Virus record (IMG/VR): IMGVR_UViG_3300009419_000019
Coordinates: 1-61,249 of that record
Origin: a virus
Length of the DNA stretch: 61,249 bases
Strand: one strand, 5' to 3'
Position 1 is the stretch's first letter. Every line of letters starts with the position of its first letter. Both the position numbers and the translations under genes were made by a program. The notes beneath the pieces were generated by a model. The model saw only the letters and a list, made by a program, of their open reading frames with translations. It was not told where the DNA came from and ran no database searches. Positions 1-6,962 of the stretch are shown in pieces.

Positions 1-13
1 CCCTCATACCCCC

Positions 14-32
14 ATATATTCAGTGAATATAT
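14..32. promoter_or_regulatory. 19-bp operator-like palindrome, copy 1
   Basis: ATATATTCAGTGAATATAT has perfect 9-bp arms around a central G. The identical sequence lies at 13327-13345 and a one-mismatch copy at 56449-56467, both over good promoters. Here no clear promoter can be assigned, because the sequence to the left is missing. Confidence 0.7.
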
Positions 33-76
33 CGCCTGGGTTGAACTAACTTTTTGTGGGGCACCCCCATGAGACC

Positions 77-145
77 CAAGTAACTTCCACGCATCCTGGG
101 TCGATCTCGCAAGCCGCCGAACACGGTTGTGCGGAAGTCACTTCC
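77..145. promoter_or_regulatory. Pair of GAAGTNACTTC-family sites
   Basis: Position 77-87 reads CAAGTAACTTC (one outer mismatch). Position 134-144 reads GAAGTCACTTC, within the 13-bp palindrome GGAAGTCACTTCC at 133-145. The centres are 57 bp apart. They belong to a motif family spread over the whole window and are candidate repressor sites. Confidence 0.6.
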
Positions 146-330
146 AACCCGATGATCGTCGGTGGGTGAAAGTTAGATTTCAGGTTAGAACGTGGGGGTG
201 GCCACCTCGAAGTGACGAGATTGACTAGGAGTGTTTATAAGCTCGCGGAGGGGCCTGGGTAGGCCGCGTATCGGTCTTTGGATTTCACGAGATTAAGAAC
301 TGATCTGTGAGATCCTAACAACACTGGCAG

Positions 331-360
331 TTGAGGGGTCAACCCGATGTTGAGGGGTCA
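331..360 (+). repeat. Duplicated 11-mer TTGAGGGGTCA
   Basis: Two direct copies at 331-341 and 350-360, spaced 19 bp start to start. They may be protein-binding iterons next to the candidate origin; function is unknown. Confidence 0.5.
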
Positions 361-409
361 GTGGTCGGCCAAGTCGTCGTCGCCGGTCGAATGTCCGAAA
401 AACCGGGCC

Positions 410-522
410 TGGACAGCATAGGTCTGAATAAGTCGTTTTTTCCCTTTATGTATAGGTAGACTTTTATAAACCTTCTCGTAGCACATAGTCAAAAAAGCCC
501 TTATCCAGACCTATGCTGTCCA
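410..522. repeat. 32-bp imperfect inverted repeat, candidate origin or control element
   Basis: The left arm 410-441 and right arm 491-522 match as inverted copies at 28 of 32 positions; the outer 17 bp (TGGACAGCATAGGTCTG) are perfect. Each copy, read inwards, ends in a run of six T. The 49-bp centre is A+T-rich. The element lies about 150 bp beyond the 3' end of the primase-helicase gene. It could be a replication origin, a binding site for the primase-helicase, or a pair of convergent transcription signals. Confidence 0.7.
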
Positions 523-638
523 AATGGGGGTAAAAGCAAGGGTAAACCCTTAAAACTTTTCTTTAGACTCGGCGGCGATCCATGGCCGATGTAAAACCGA
601 TTTTTAGGCGTCATGCTGGCAATCTGCGACATAGAACG

Positions 639-660
639 AAAAAACCGCCCGAAGGCGGCT
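639..660 (-). terminator. Rho-independent terminator of the primase gene
   Basis: On the minus strand, stem CCGCC/GGCGG (645-649 with 654-658) closes a TTCG loop and is followed by six U (639-644). It lies just past the stop codon of the primase-helicase. Confidence 0.85.
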
Positions 661-674
661 TGTAAAAAGGTTTT

Positions 675-3197
675 TTAGAGACCTTCACACTCTTCTTGGC
701 GTTTTCGCAGCCAATCCCGCACCTTGATCTTGTAGTCAACTTCTCCCTGAGAGCCGACGTATTCGAACATCTGAGGGTCTCGCACATACACCCTGGCCTT
801 GTCAGAACCAGTGATTCGCATGCGTCCGAGAGCCTCATAACCGTCCCGTTCGAGCATGAAATTGAGGGTCTTTCCAGGGGGTATCGCCGCGCCACGGGCA
901 GCAACCGCTTCCATCAGTGAGCCCAACTCGATCAGTTCCCACGACACACCCGGCACATCGTTTTCACGGATGATTTCGTCGAGCACTTGGATGAACTCGG
1001 GCTTCGAACGGGCGATCATCTGGCGACGTGCTTCGGTCTCAGGCGCGTCACCCATAGGGTCAAAGGCATCGGATTGCTCATGGTCGAGCAGCCACGCACG
1101 CAACGCGGGAGCGCACTCTGAGATGGTCTCGTAGAGCTTGGCGTAGTAGTCCCGGTTCTCGGCCTTGAACGCCTTGATGTCGTCGCGCTTTTGCCACCGT
1201 GAGAACAAGATCAGGTAGCGACGGTCGGTGTCGTCCAGGGGGAGAGCGTCTTTGTAGTTGGTGAACAGGAGGTAGTTGGTCGTGTTGATGCAGTTGTAGA
1301 CAGCCTTGCCCTTGGGATGCACCTCGATCACCGTGTTGGTGATGTAGGGCTTGATCCGGTTGATCACCTCGTACTTGTTCTTGTCGTTGATCAGGCGCAC
1401 TTCCTCGACGCACGCAACGCACTGGCCAGCACACCAGTCAGTGAAGTCGTTGTGAAGGATCTGCGCGTTCAGCATGGTCACGTTGCTCACGCCCATGACC
1501 GCACGCAGCATTTCGGCAAAGAACGTCTTGCCGTCACCCTGAACGCCTTGCAACAAGATCGCGTAATTGGCGTGCTTGCCTGGGTTTTGCACCACCCAGG
1601 AGAGCCAGTCCAAAAGCATGGCCTGTTCATCGGGTCGCTCCAACAGGTGCGCGATGTGGGCCTTGACCCGCTCGACGGCACGCTTGTCACGGGGCAGCAT
1701 CTTCTCGGGACGCTCGGGAATCTCGTGCTCTGCGTAGGTGTTGGCAAACACACCATCGGGCTCGTGGAAGATCGGATCACGACCGGGCATGTACCGACGC
1801 CCACCAACCGTATGGATCTTGTAGATGTTCAGTGCCAGTGAAGAAGCATTGGACGACGGTGTTGTGCGCCCTTCCAGTGCGTCCTTCTTGGTCAGAGCAT
1901 TGCGGTCGTACATCGCGTTGAAGCCTTGTTGCGACGTGGCGATCTTGTTGTTCGTGTTGAAGAAGCGGTCATCGCTGGTGTCGTACACCCAATTGACAGC
2001 CCACTTGGGCGTCTTCTCTTGCTTCTTCGGTGCGTAGGCCAAAGCCTTCTTGATCTCAACCAGCGATGTCTTGGTGCCGGTGATCGAGTCACGACGCTCC
2101 TTGGCCACCACGGCAAGCGCAGAACGCGAGAGACCGTCGATTTCGGCCTCACGAACCATCTGCCTTGCCTTCTCCCACGACTGAATATCTTTGGCTTCGA
2201 GGAATGCGTCACGCAACTTGATGGTCAACTCAGCCGTCGTGTTCTCGACAGCTTCCTTGGCCAAGCGCAAGATGTACCGTGCGGTAATGGGTGCCCGCTT
2301 TTTGCCTTGGACGTTGAAATCTTTCCAGCGTCGATCAAGCGCATCACCGTCGTAGTTGTCAGCGGTCTCAGACCACTCATGCCACAACTCATGGCCGGAC
2401 TCATCACCATCGAACTGATGGAACAAGGCCATGCCAACCTGCACCCACGTCTCGTAGTCGTCGGGGTTGGGCACCAGCAGCAAGCGTGAACGCAACTCAT
2501 CTGTGGTGATGTCGATGGGGTCGGTGTCTTCAAGCCAGGGGTTGTCGGCAAGCGTGCCTGCACCGGCTGAGCCAGCAAGACCGCTTCGGGCTTTCTTGAC
2601 GAGCTTCCAGCCTTCCTCTTGCGCGACTTCCTCGAAGTAGGCGATGAACTCTTGCGCCTTTTCTTCTGTCAGCAAGGGCAGCTTGTCAGCCGGTGTGTCC
2701 GTTGGCCCATTGAAGTCAGGCCACAGATAGGGGCGCTTCGTCTCAGGGTGAATGTGGTACGCGACGAACTGTTGGCCATCACCGAGGATCTCGATGCGGT
2801 GCTCCTGACCCCATTCATCGGCGTACTTCGATGATGTGATCTTGCGGAAGGGCTCGTCACAGCGAAAGACGAAAAGACGCTTGGGCGGCATGCCGATGCG
2901 CATCGGTGCATCTGCGATGTTGTCGATCACCCACTGCCCCAGCTTCTTCGATACATCTTCGTCGTACACGTCGATGTCGATGGCCGGTGTGTGCTTGGTG
3001 ATCACGCCCACGCCTGAGTTCTTGTGCCCGTGTTCGAGCCAGTCTTTCAGTTGTGCCTTGGTCGAGCGCGACTTCTGCCATCCGTCAAAGCCTGGGGCCT
3101 TCTTGCCACGTTGAATCGGGACGATGTTGTACCCGTTGTCGATCAACGTCTCACCGCATGCTGCTAGGAAGTCGCCTTGTTGCTTAAATTCACTCAT
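675..3197 (-). CDS. Primase-polymerase / superfamily 3 helicase
   Basis: An 840-residue bifunctional replication protein. The N-terminal prim-pol domain shows the metal-binding AIDIDVYD motif (about residues 72-79) and a conserved His near 148 (AYHIHPET). A PriCT-like helical domain follows at about 235-295 (DDYETWVQVGMAL). The C-terminal D5/P4-type helicase has Walker A GVQGDGKT (551-558) and a Walker B-like CVACVEEV (about 593-600). This family synthesises primers and unwinds DNA at phage or plasmid origins. The start overlaps the stop of the upstream regulator (ATGA), so the two are translationally coupled. The gene ends at a strong terminator beside the candidate origin. Confidence 0.92.
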   Translation of the reverse strand: MSEFKQQGDFLAACGETLIDNGYNIVPIQRGKKAPGFDGWQKSRSTKAQLKDWLEHGHKNSGVGVITKHTPAIDIDVYDEDVSKKLGQWVIDNIADAPMRIGMPPKRLFVFRCDEPFRKITSSKYADEWGQEHRIEILGDGQQFVAYHIHPETKRPYLWPDFNGPTDTPADKLPLLTEEKAQEFIAYFEEVAQEEGWKLVKKARSGLAGSAGAGTLADNPWLEDTDPIDITTDELRSRLLLVPNPDDYETWVQVGMALFHQFDGDESGHELWHEWSETADNYDGDALDRRWKDFNVQGKKRAPITARYILRLAKEAVENTTAELTIKLRDAFLEAKDIQSWEKARQMVREAEIDGLSRSALAVVAKERRDSITGTKTSLVEIKKALAYAPKKQEKTPKWAVNWVYDTSDDRFFNTNNKIATSQQGFNAMYDRNALTKKDALEGRTTPSSNASSLALNIYKIHTVGGRRYMPGRDPIFHEPDGVFANTYAEHEIPERPEKMLPRDKRAVERVKAHIAHLLERPDEQAMLLDWLSWVVQNPGKHANYAILLQGVQGDGKTFFAEMLRAVMGVSNVTMLNAQILHNDFTDWCAGQCVACVEEVRLINDKNKYEVINRIKPYITNTVIEVHPKGKAVYNCINTTNYLLFTNYKDALPLDDTDRRYLILFSRWQKRDDIKAFKAENRDYYAKLYETISECAPALRAWLLDHEQSDAFDPMGDAPETEARRQMIARSKPEFIQVLDEIIRENDVPGVSWELIELGSLMEAVAARGAAIPPGKTLNFMLERDGYEALGRMRITGSDKARVYVRDPQMFEYVGSQGEVDYKIKVRDWLRKRQEECEGL

Positions 3198-3481
3198 GCG
3201 GCAACCTTGATCTTCAAAGGGTCAGTGAGGTATTCGGCACGCACGACAGCACGGCCAACGGCTTGCTCGATGGCAATGGCCATGGGCACTGTCAGGTAGC
3301 CGCGACGGATGGCGAAAGAAAGAGATGAATGATCCATCTCAATCTTCGCTGCAAGTGCTCGTACACTCTGCTTCCCGGTCGCCTCAATGGCCGCTCGTGA
3401 GATCAGGTAACGCAAGCGTGCCGTAGCACGGTGTTCATCTTTTTTGTGGGTGTCCACCCACGCTGGGAAACGCACAGCCAT
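3194..3481 (-). CDS. Small HTH regulator (Cro-like)
   Basis: A 95-residue protein starting MAVRFPAWVD. I chose the ATG at 3481 because AGGAG lies just upstream; a longer frame reaching 3571 lacks such a site and would cover the promoter. The segment SVRALAAKIEMDHSSLSFAIRRG (given here only as its span, about residues 44-66) resembles a helix-turn-helix, and the following VPMAIAIEQAVG fits a Cro/YdaS-type fold. It is co-transcribed with the primase-helicase and probably controls the divergent promoters at 3482-3613. Confidence 0.65.
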   Translation of the reverse strand: MAVRFPAWVDTHKKDEHRATARLRYLISRAAIEATGKQSVRALAAKIEMDHSSLSFAIRRGYLTVPMAIAIEQAVGRAVVRAEYLTDPLKIKVAA

Positions 3482-3506
3482 AGGTTCTCCTAAGTTGTTG
3501 CTAAAA

Positions 3507-3535
3507 AGTGTACGCCAACTTGTTGACAGCTTCAA
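3507..3535 (-). promoter_or_regulatory. Promoter for regulator and primase-helicase
   Basis: On the minus strand, TTGAAG (3530-3535), a 17-bp spacer and TACACT (3507-3512). The palindrome CAACTTGTTG (3517-3526) lies in the spacer and is a candidate operator for the regulator itself. On the plus strand TTGACA (3523-3528) may be the -35 of a weak divergent promoter for the genes from 3614. Confidence 0.5.
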
Positions 3536-3613
3536 CCAAATGTGGAAAATAGAGTCCTGTTGAGCGATCAACCTGAAACCGCGAAACCGCTAACCCACTC
3601 TTAGGAGAAACCC

Positions 3614-4126
3614 ATGAGCAGCAATGCCGACAAACCCTTCGACTTGATCCAAAGCGTCCGTCGCTTCATGGAGATCCCCGGCCAGTACAAAGGCCACGGC
3701 GAACTTGCCATGTACGGCTTTTACTTCGGCATGCAGCTTGAGGAACTCTCCGAGAAGCTCGAACGCATTGCTTCGGCCTGCCCGGTCACTGATGACCGTG
3801 TTCGCATGCAGCACTTCGCAGCAATCATGAAGGTGCTCGCCAACGAGTTCAAAGCTGGTATGCACCGTTCTGCGCTGGGTTTTGCAAACCTGGGTGACAT
3901 GATCGACGACGACATCGACATGGCCTGGGTCTCCATCGCGGCTGCGCACTTTGCAGCCAAAGACGAAGTGAACGCACAACTCGCCATCGAGCACGTTGCA
4001 GAACGCAACCACGCGAAGTACCCCAACGGTCAAGTGCTGCTCGACGCCAACGGCAAGGTTGTGAAACCTGAAGGTTGGACACCGCCCGACCACAGCAACT
4101 TCGTCACGTCCTTCCGGGCTGACTGA
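3614..4126 (+). CDS. MazG-like nucleotide pyrophosphohydrolase-type protein
   Basis: A 170-residue all-alpha protein. The ExxE-like segment LEELSEKLE, the acidic LGDMIDDDID and the C-terminal AIEHVAERNHAKYPNGQVLLDANGK style (about residues 122-147) resemble phage MazG/PRA-PH-like proteins, which hydrolyse nucleotides or alarmones. The metal ligands are not an exact textbook match, so the activity is inferred. It is the first gene of the rightward replication operon, with AGGAG 7 bases before the ATG. Confidence 0.5.
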   Translation: MSSNADKPFDLIQSVRRFMEIPGQYKGHGELAMYGFYFGMQLEELSEKLERIASACPVTDDRVRMQHFAAIMKVLANEFKAGMHRSALGFANLGDMIDDDIDMAWVSIAAAHFAAKDEVNAQLAIEHVAERNHAKYPNGQVLLDANGKVVKPEGWTPPDHSNFVTSFRAD

Positions 4127-4206
4127 TTTTCCCCTCGTTTTCCACATCCTGTTGTGCCGCCCACACAACGGGCTTCCTTTACCTTGGGCAAACACCGGAG
4201 CTTCAC

Positions 4207-4581
4207 ATGAGCAACCAAAAAATCGCTTACACGCAATACTTCGAAACCAACGCCGAACTGGCCGCTTTCCTGGCCAAACTGGACGGTGCTGCTGATGGTG
4301 CGAAGACCACCAAGGCCGAGACATCCAAGGCCGAGACCACCAAGCCTGCCGCCAAGGCCGCTTCCAAGCCCAAGGTCACCAAGGAGCAGATGCAAGCTGC
4401 CCTGACCGAAGTGAAGGACACCCTGGGCGTGCCTGACGCCAAGGCGTTGATCACCGAAGTGGGTGGCGTCAAGAAGATGGACGACATCCCCGAAGACAAG
4501 TTCGAAGCCGTGCTGAAGGCCGCTCAAGAAAAGCTGGCCGAAGCTGAAGCCGGTGGTGGCGACGACGACAGCGGCATCTGA
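4207..4581 (+). CDS. Ala/Lys-rich phage protein with acidic tail
   Basis: A 124-residue protein of unknown function. Residues about 30-60 are a low-complexity Lys/Ala/Thr linker. The second half (VTKEQMQAALTEVKDTLG, then VGGVKKMDDIPEDKFEAVLKAA) is predicted helical and resembles small phage proteins often found beside DUF2800 nucleases. It ends GGGDDDSGI, one of the acidic tails shared by many proteins of this phage. The start has CGGAG upstream. It may assist replication or recombination; that is inferred from its neighbours only. Confidence 0.6.
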   Translation: MSNQKIAYTQYFETNAELAAFLAKLDGAADGAKTTKAETSKAETTKPAAKAASKPKVTKEQMQAALTEVKDTLGVPDAKALITEVGGVKKMDDIPEDKFEAVLKAAQEKLAEAEAGGGDDDSGI

Positions 4582-4610
4582 TTGGCCGAACCCAGGATCA
4601 GAGAGCCAGC

Positions 4611-5930
4611 ATGACGGAACATCGAATCGACTTGAAGCAGCTTGAGAGCATCCGTGACGGATCGGGACACTCGATCTTCGGAGCTTCAGGTTCTTCGATG
4701 TTCTTGAACTGCCCTGGCTCGCTGATCCCCAACCTGCTTGCACCTGACGACGCTGGCGAGGACGCTGCCTACGGGACAGTGGCTCACGCTCTTGGCGAAG
4801 AATGGCGCAAGTCAGGTGTGAAGCCTGTTCACCGTGTGGGCACGAAGCAGTTCGTACCTGCTGGTGAGTGGGGCTTCATGATCGAGATCGACGACGCGAT
4901 GCTCGACTATGTGCAGATGTCCGTTGACTGGTCATCACTTCTCCCCGGAGATCACATAGTCGAGGTTCGAGTGAACTACTCCGACCTCACCCCAATCAAG
5001 AACCAAGGTGGCACCCTGGACTTCGGTGCCATGCGCCACGGTGTCTGTGTCATCCAAGACGAGAAGTACGGCAAGAGCGAAGAAATCCTGGCCGAAGAGA
5101 ACACCCAACTCATGCTGTATGCCTATGGCGTCTACCGTGAGTGGGATTGGCTGTACGGCTTCAAAGAGTTTGTGATCCGCATTTCGCAGCCCCGTCTCAA
5201 CCACTTCGACGAGTGGACGGTGAGCACGGAACGCTTGCTTGAGTTTGCCGCTTGGGCCAAAGAGCGCATGCATCTGGCATGGTCGCCCGACGCGCCTCGC
5301 GTCCCTGGTCACAAGCAATGTAAGTGGTGCAAGGTCAAGTCGTCTTGCGCTGCTGCTGCGAAGTTGGAGAACGATCTGGTGACGCAAGCGTTTGCCGGGA
5401 TCGTTGAGTACGACGAGAGCGATATTGAGCAGTTCAAGTCCGAGTTGGACATTGGCATGCTCACACGCCCGTTGAGCATCATGACCTTGAGCACAGAGCA
5501 GATGGCCACGCTCAAGCAGTACCGCAAGTTCAGTGAGGCGTTCTGGAAGTCACTCGACAAAGAACTCATGCGCCGAGCCATTGTGCTCGACGAGAAGATC
5601 CCTGGGATGAAGCTGGTCGAAGGCCGCTCCTATCGCCAGTTCAAAAGTAAACAGGAGACGATCAAGACCCTCGTTGGCCTTGGTTGCTCCGTCAAAGATG
5701 TTGTGGTCGAGTCCTTGGTCAGCCCAGCCGAGTCGGAGAAGTTACTTCGCAAAGCTGGTCACCGGCACAAGGACATTCCACGACTGCTTGCCGAACTGGT
5801 TGAAAAGCCGCCCGGTAAGCCCACCCTCGTGCCGTTGAGTGATCGACGGAGCGAGATCAAAGACATCACGGCAGACGCTTTCCAAAGTCTTGCCGCCGAT
5901 GAAGACGATGAAACCCTCGAAACCGATTAA
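4611..5930 (+). CDS. DUF2800-type PD-(D/E)XK nuclease (Cas4/RecB-like)
   Basis: A 439-residue nuclease-like protein. It shows YGTVAHALGEEW (the GxxxH motif of RecB/Cas4 nucleases), GTLDFGA followed by VIQDEKYGK (the D...ExK catalytic core), QLMLYAYG (motif IV), and cysteines in HKQCKWCKVKSSC that could bind an Fe-S cluster with an upstream Cys. In phages this family sits directly before a DUF2815 protein, as here, and is thought to process DNA ends for recombination. A perfect GAAGTTACTTC site lies inside the gene at 5738-5748. Confidence 0.8.
   Translation: MTEHRIDLKQLESIRDGSGHSIFGASGSSMFLNCPGSLIPNLLAPDDAGEDAAYGTVAHALGEEWRKSGVKPVHRVGTKQFVPAGEWGFMIEIDDAMLDYVQMSVDWSSLLPGDHIVEVRVNYSDLTPIKNQGGTLDFGAMRHGVCVIQDEKYGKSEEILAEENTQLMLYAYGVYREWDWLYGFKEFVIRISQPRLNHFDEWTVSTERLLEFAAWAKERMHLAWSPDAPRVPGHKQCKWCKVKSSCAAAAKLENDLVTQAFAGIVEYDESDIEQFKSELDIGMLTRPLSIMTLSTEQMATLKQYRKFSEAFWKSLDKELMRRAIVLDEKIPGMKLVEGRSYRQFKSKQETIKTLVGLGCSVKDVVVESLVSPAESEKLLRKAGHRHKDIPRLLAELVEKPPGKPTLVPLSDRRSEIKDITADAFQSLAADEDDETLETD
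5738..5748. promoter_or_regulatory. GAAGTNACTTC site (intragenic)
   Basis: Exact GAAGTTACTTC inside the nuclease gene, far from any gene start. Part of the genome-wide motif family. Confidence 0.55.
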
Positions 5931-5940
5931 AGGTGAAACC

Positions 5941-6597
5941 ATGTCCCAACTGACTGTTGTCAAAGAGTTCAAAAACGGCGCGATGATGAAAGACGCGAAG
6001 GGGGAGATCCTCTTCCGCATCGACCGCATCCGTGCCTCATACCCGTTCATTGGCACACCTTCTGTTGATGAAGGCGACGATGGCAGCAAGCGTCAGAACT
6101 GGCGCATTGTTGGCATGCTGCCCAAGGCCACGCACGTCGAAATCAAAGACGCGTTGAAGGCCCACATCCAGCAGTTGATGAAGACCAACGAAGCCAAGGT
6201 TCCAGCAGACAAGTGGTTCCTGACGAACGGCGACGACAAGGAAGACGAAGAGATGGCCGGTCACTTCCTCGTGACTGCTGCTGACTCGAAGAAGCGTCCC
6301 AAGGTTCGTGACCGCAAGGGTGTGATCATGGACGACATTGCCAAGATCGACGACACCTTCTACGGTGGCTGCTGGGTCAGCATCTTGATCCGTCCTTGGT
6401 ACTTCAACGGCAAGGCCAAGTCTTCGTCGAAGAGTTACCCCAAGCGCATCTCTGCGAACCTCGTCGGTGTGATGTTCTACAAGGACGACACCCCGTTCGG
6501 CTCCGGTCGCATTGACGACGACGGCGCATGGGGCGATACCGACAATGATGATGACGGTATGAACCAGCATGACAGCGACGACGATTCTGGCCTTTGA
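5941..6597 (+). CDS. DUF2815 family protein, probable ssDNA-binding protein
   Basis: A 218-residue protein starting MSQLTVVKEF; AGGTGAAACC before the ATG at 5941 fixes the start, although the frame is open further upstream. The body (IRASYPFIGTP, KDEEMAGHFLVTA, YGGCWVSILIRPW) matches my recollection of DUF2815, which sits with DUF2800 nucleases and is thought to bind single-stranded DNA. The tail DDDGMNQHDSDDDSGL is acidic, as in SSB proteins, and belongs to the shared tail family. It probably works with the upstream nuclease in replication or recombination. Confidence 0.72.
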   Translation: MSQLTVVKEFKNGAMMKDAKGEILFRIDRIRASYPFIGTPSVDEGDDGSKRQNWRIVGMLPKATHVEIKDALKAHIQQLMKTNEAKVPADKWFLTNGDDKEDEEMAGHFLVTAADSKKRPKVRDRKGVIMDDIAKIDDTFYGGCWVSILIRPWYFNGKAKSSSKSYPKRISANLVGVMFYKDDTPFGSGRIDDDGAWGDTDNDDDGMNQHDSDDDSGL

Positions 6598-6654
6598 TTC
6601 ACCCCGAGTCCACATCCTGTGGGCTCATCCACCCCTCGCTATCAGGAGAACACC

Positions 6655-6849
6655 ATGAGCGAATTGAACCCGCTGGCCAAGGCCGGTAAGAAAGTTGAAA
6701 TCACCCGACGCAACGGCATCGTGGCCAAGGGCACCGTCGATACCGTTGACAGCACCGAGAAGGGTGTTTGGGTCGGCGTGAACATCGGTGAGAAGAAGGC
6801 ACCGAAGATCGTCAAGGTGCGTGCTTCGCAACTGCGCAAGCCTTCCTGA
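6655..6849 (+). CDS. Small basic SH3/KOW-like protein
   Basis: A 64-residue protein starting MSELNPLAKAGKKVEITRRN, with AGGAG 7 bases upstream of the ATG. GKKVEITRRNGIVAKGTVDTV, VWVGVNIG and KIVKVRASQL suggest a five-stranded SH3/KOW barrel able to bind nucleic acid. A strong terminator follows. Function unknown. Confidence 0.65.
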   Translation: MSELNPLAKAGKKVEITRRNGIVAKGTVDTVDSTEKGVWVGVNIGEKKAPKIVKVRASQLRKPS

Positions 6850-6853
6850 TCGA

Positions 6854-6881
6854 CCCAGGCCCTTCGGGGCTTGGGCTTTTT
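6854..6881 (+). terminator. Rho-independent terminator after the DUF2815 operon
   Basis: Stem CCCAGGCCC (6854-6862) with GGGCTTGGG (6867-6875), TTCG loop, then C and TTTTT (6877-6881). One G-U wobble. Confidence 0.85.
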
Positions 6882-6962
6882 GGTGGTGAGGCTGTGGGTG
6901 AGCACACCTTCTACAAAGCTGCCGGTACTGCTGAGAGCAGCACAGCAGCCCCACCACCAAAA
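6878..6962 (+). promoter_or_regulatory. Long leader hairpin closing on the polymerase start codon
   Basis: TTTTGGTGGTG (6878-6888) is exactly complementary to CACCACCAAAA (6952-6962), and AGGCTGTG (6889-6896) continues the pairing with CACAGCAGCC (6941-6950) with a small bulge. The right arm includes the A of the polymerase ATG (6962-6964). No Shine-Dalgarno sequence is visible, so the structure may control translation, or the left arm may belong to the terminator read-through. Confidence 0.55.

Larger units (their letters stand above)
1..674. other. Left-end non-coding region
   Basis: No convincing gene is seen in these 674 bases. The region holds a 19-bp palindrome (14-32), two sites of the GAAGTNACTTC family (77-87 and 134-144), a duplicated 11-mer TTGAGGGGTCA (331-341 and 350-360), a large imperfect inverted repeat (410-441 with 491-522) around an A+T-rich centre, and the terminator of the leftward primase gene (639-660). 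Its position beside the replicative primase-helicase makes an origin or control region plausible, but that is inference. Confidence 0.6.

Noticed and set aside
410-522. Telomere-resolution site of a linear plasmid-prophage
   Set aside because: The arms are separated by 49 bp and no protelomerase is seen; the phage has an ordinary tyrosine integrase.
3590-4324. Minus-strand gene opposite the MazG-like gene
   Set aside because: It is antisense to two well-supported genes with good ribosome sites and has no recognisable domains.
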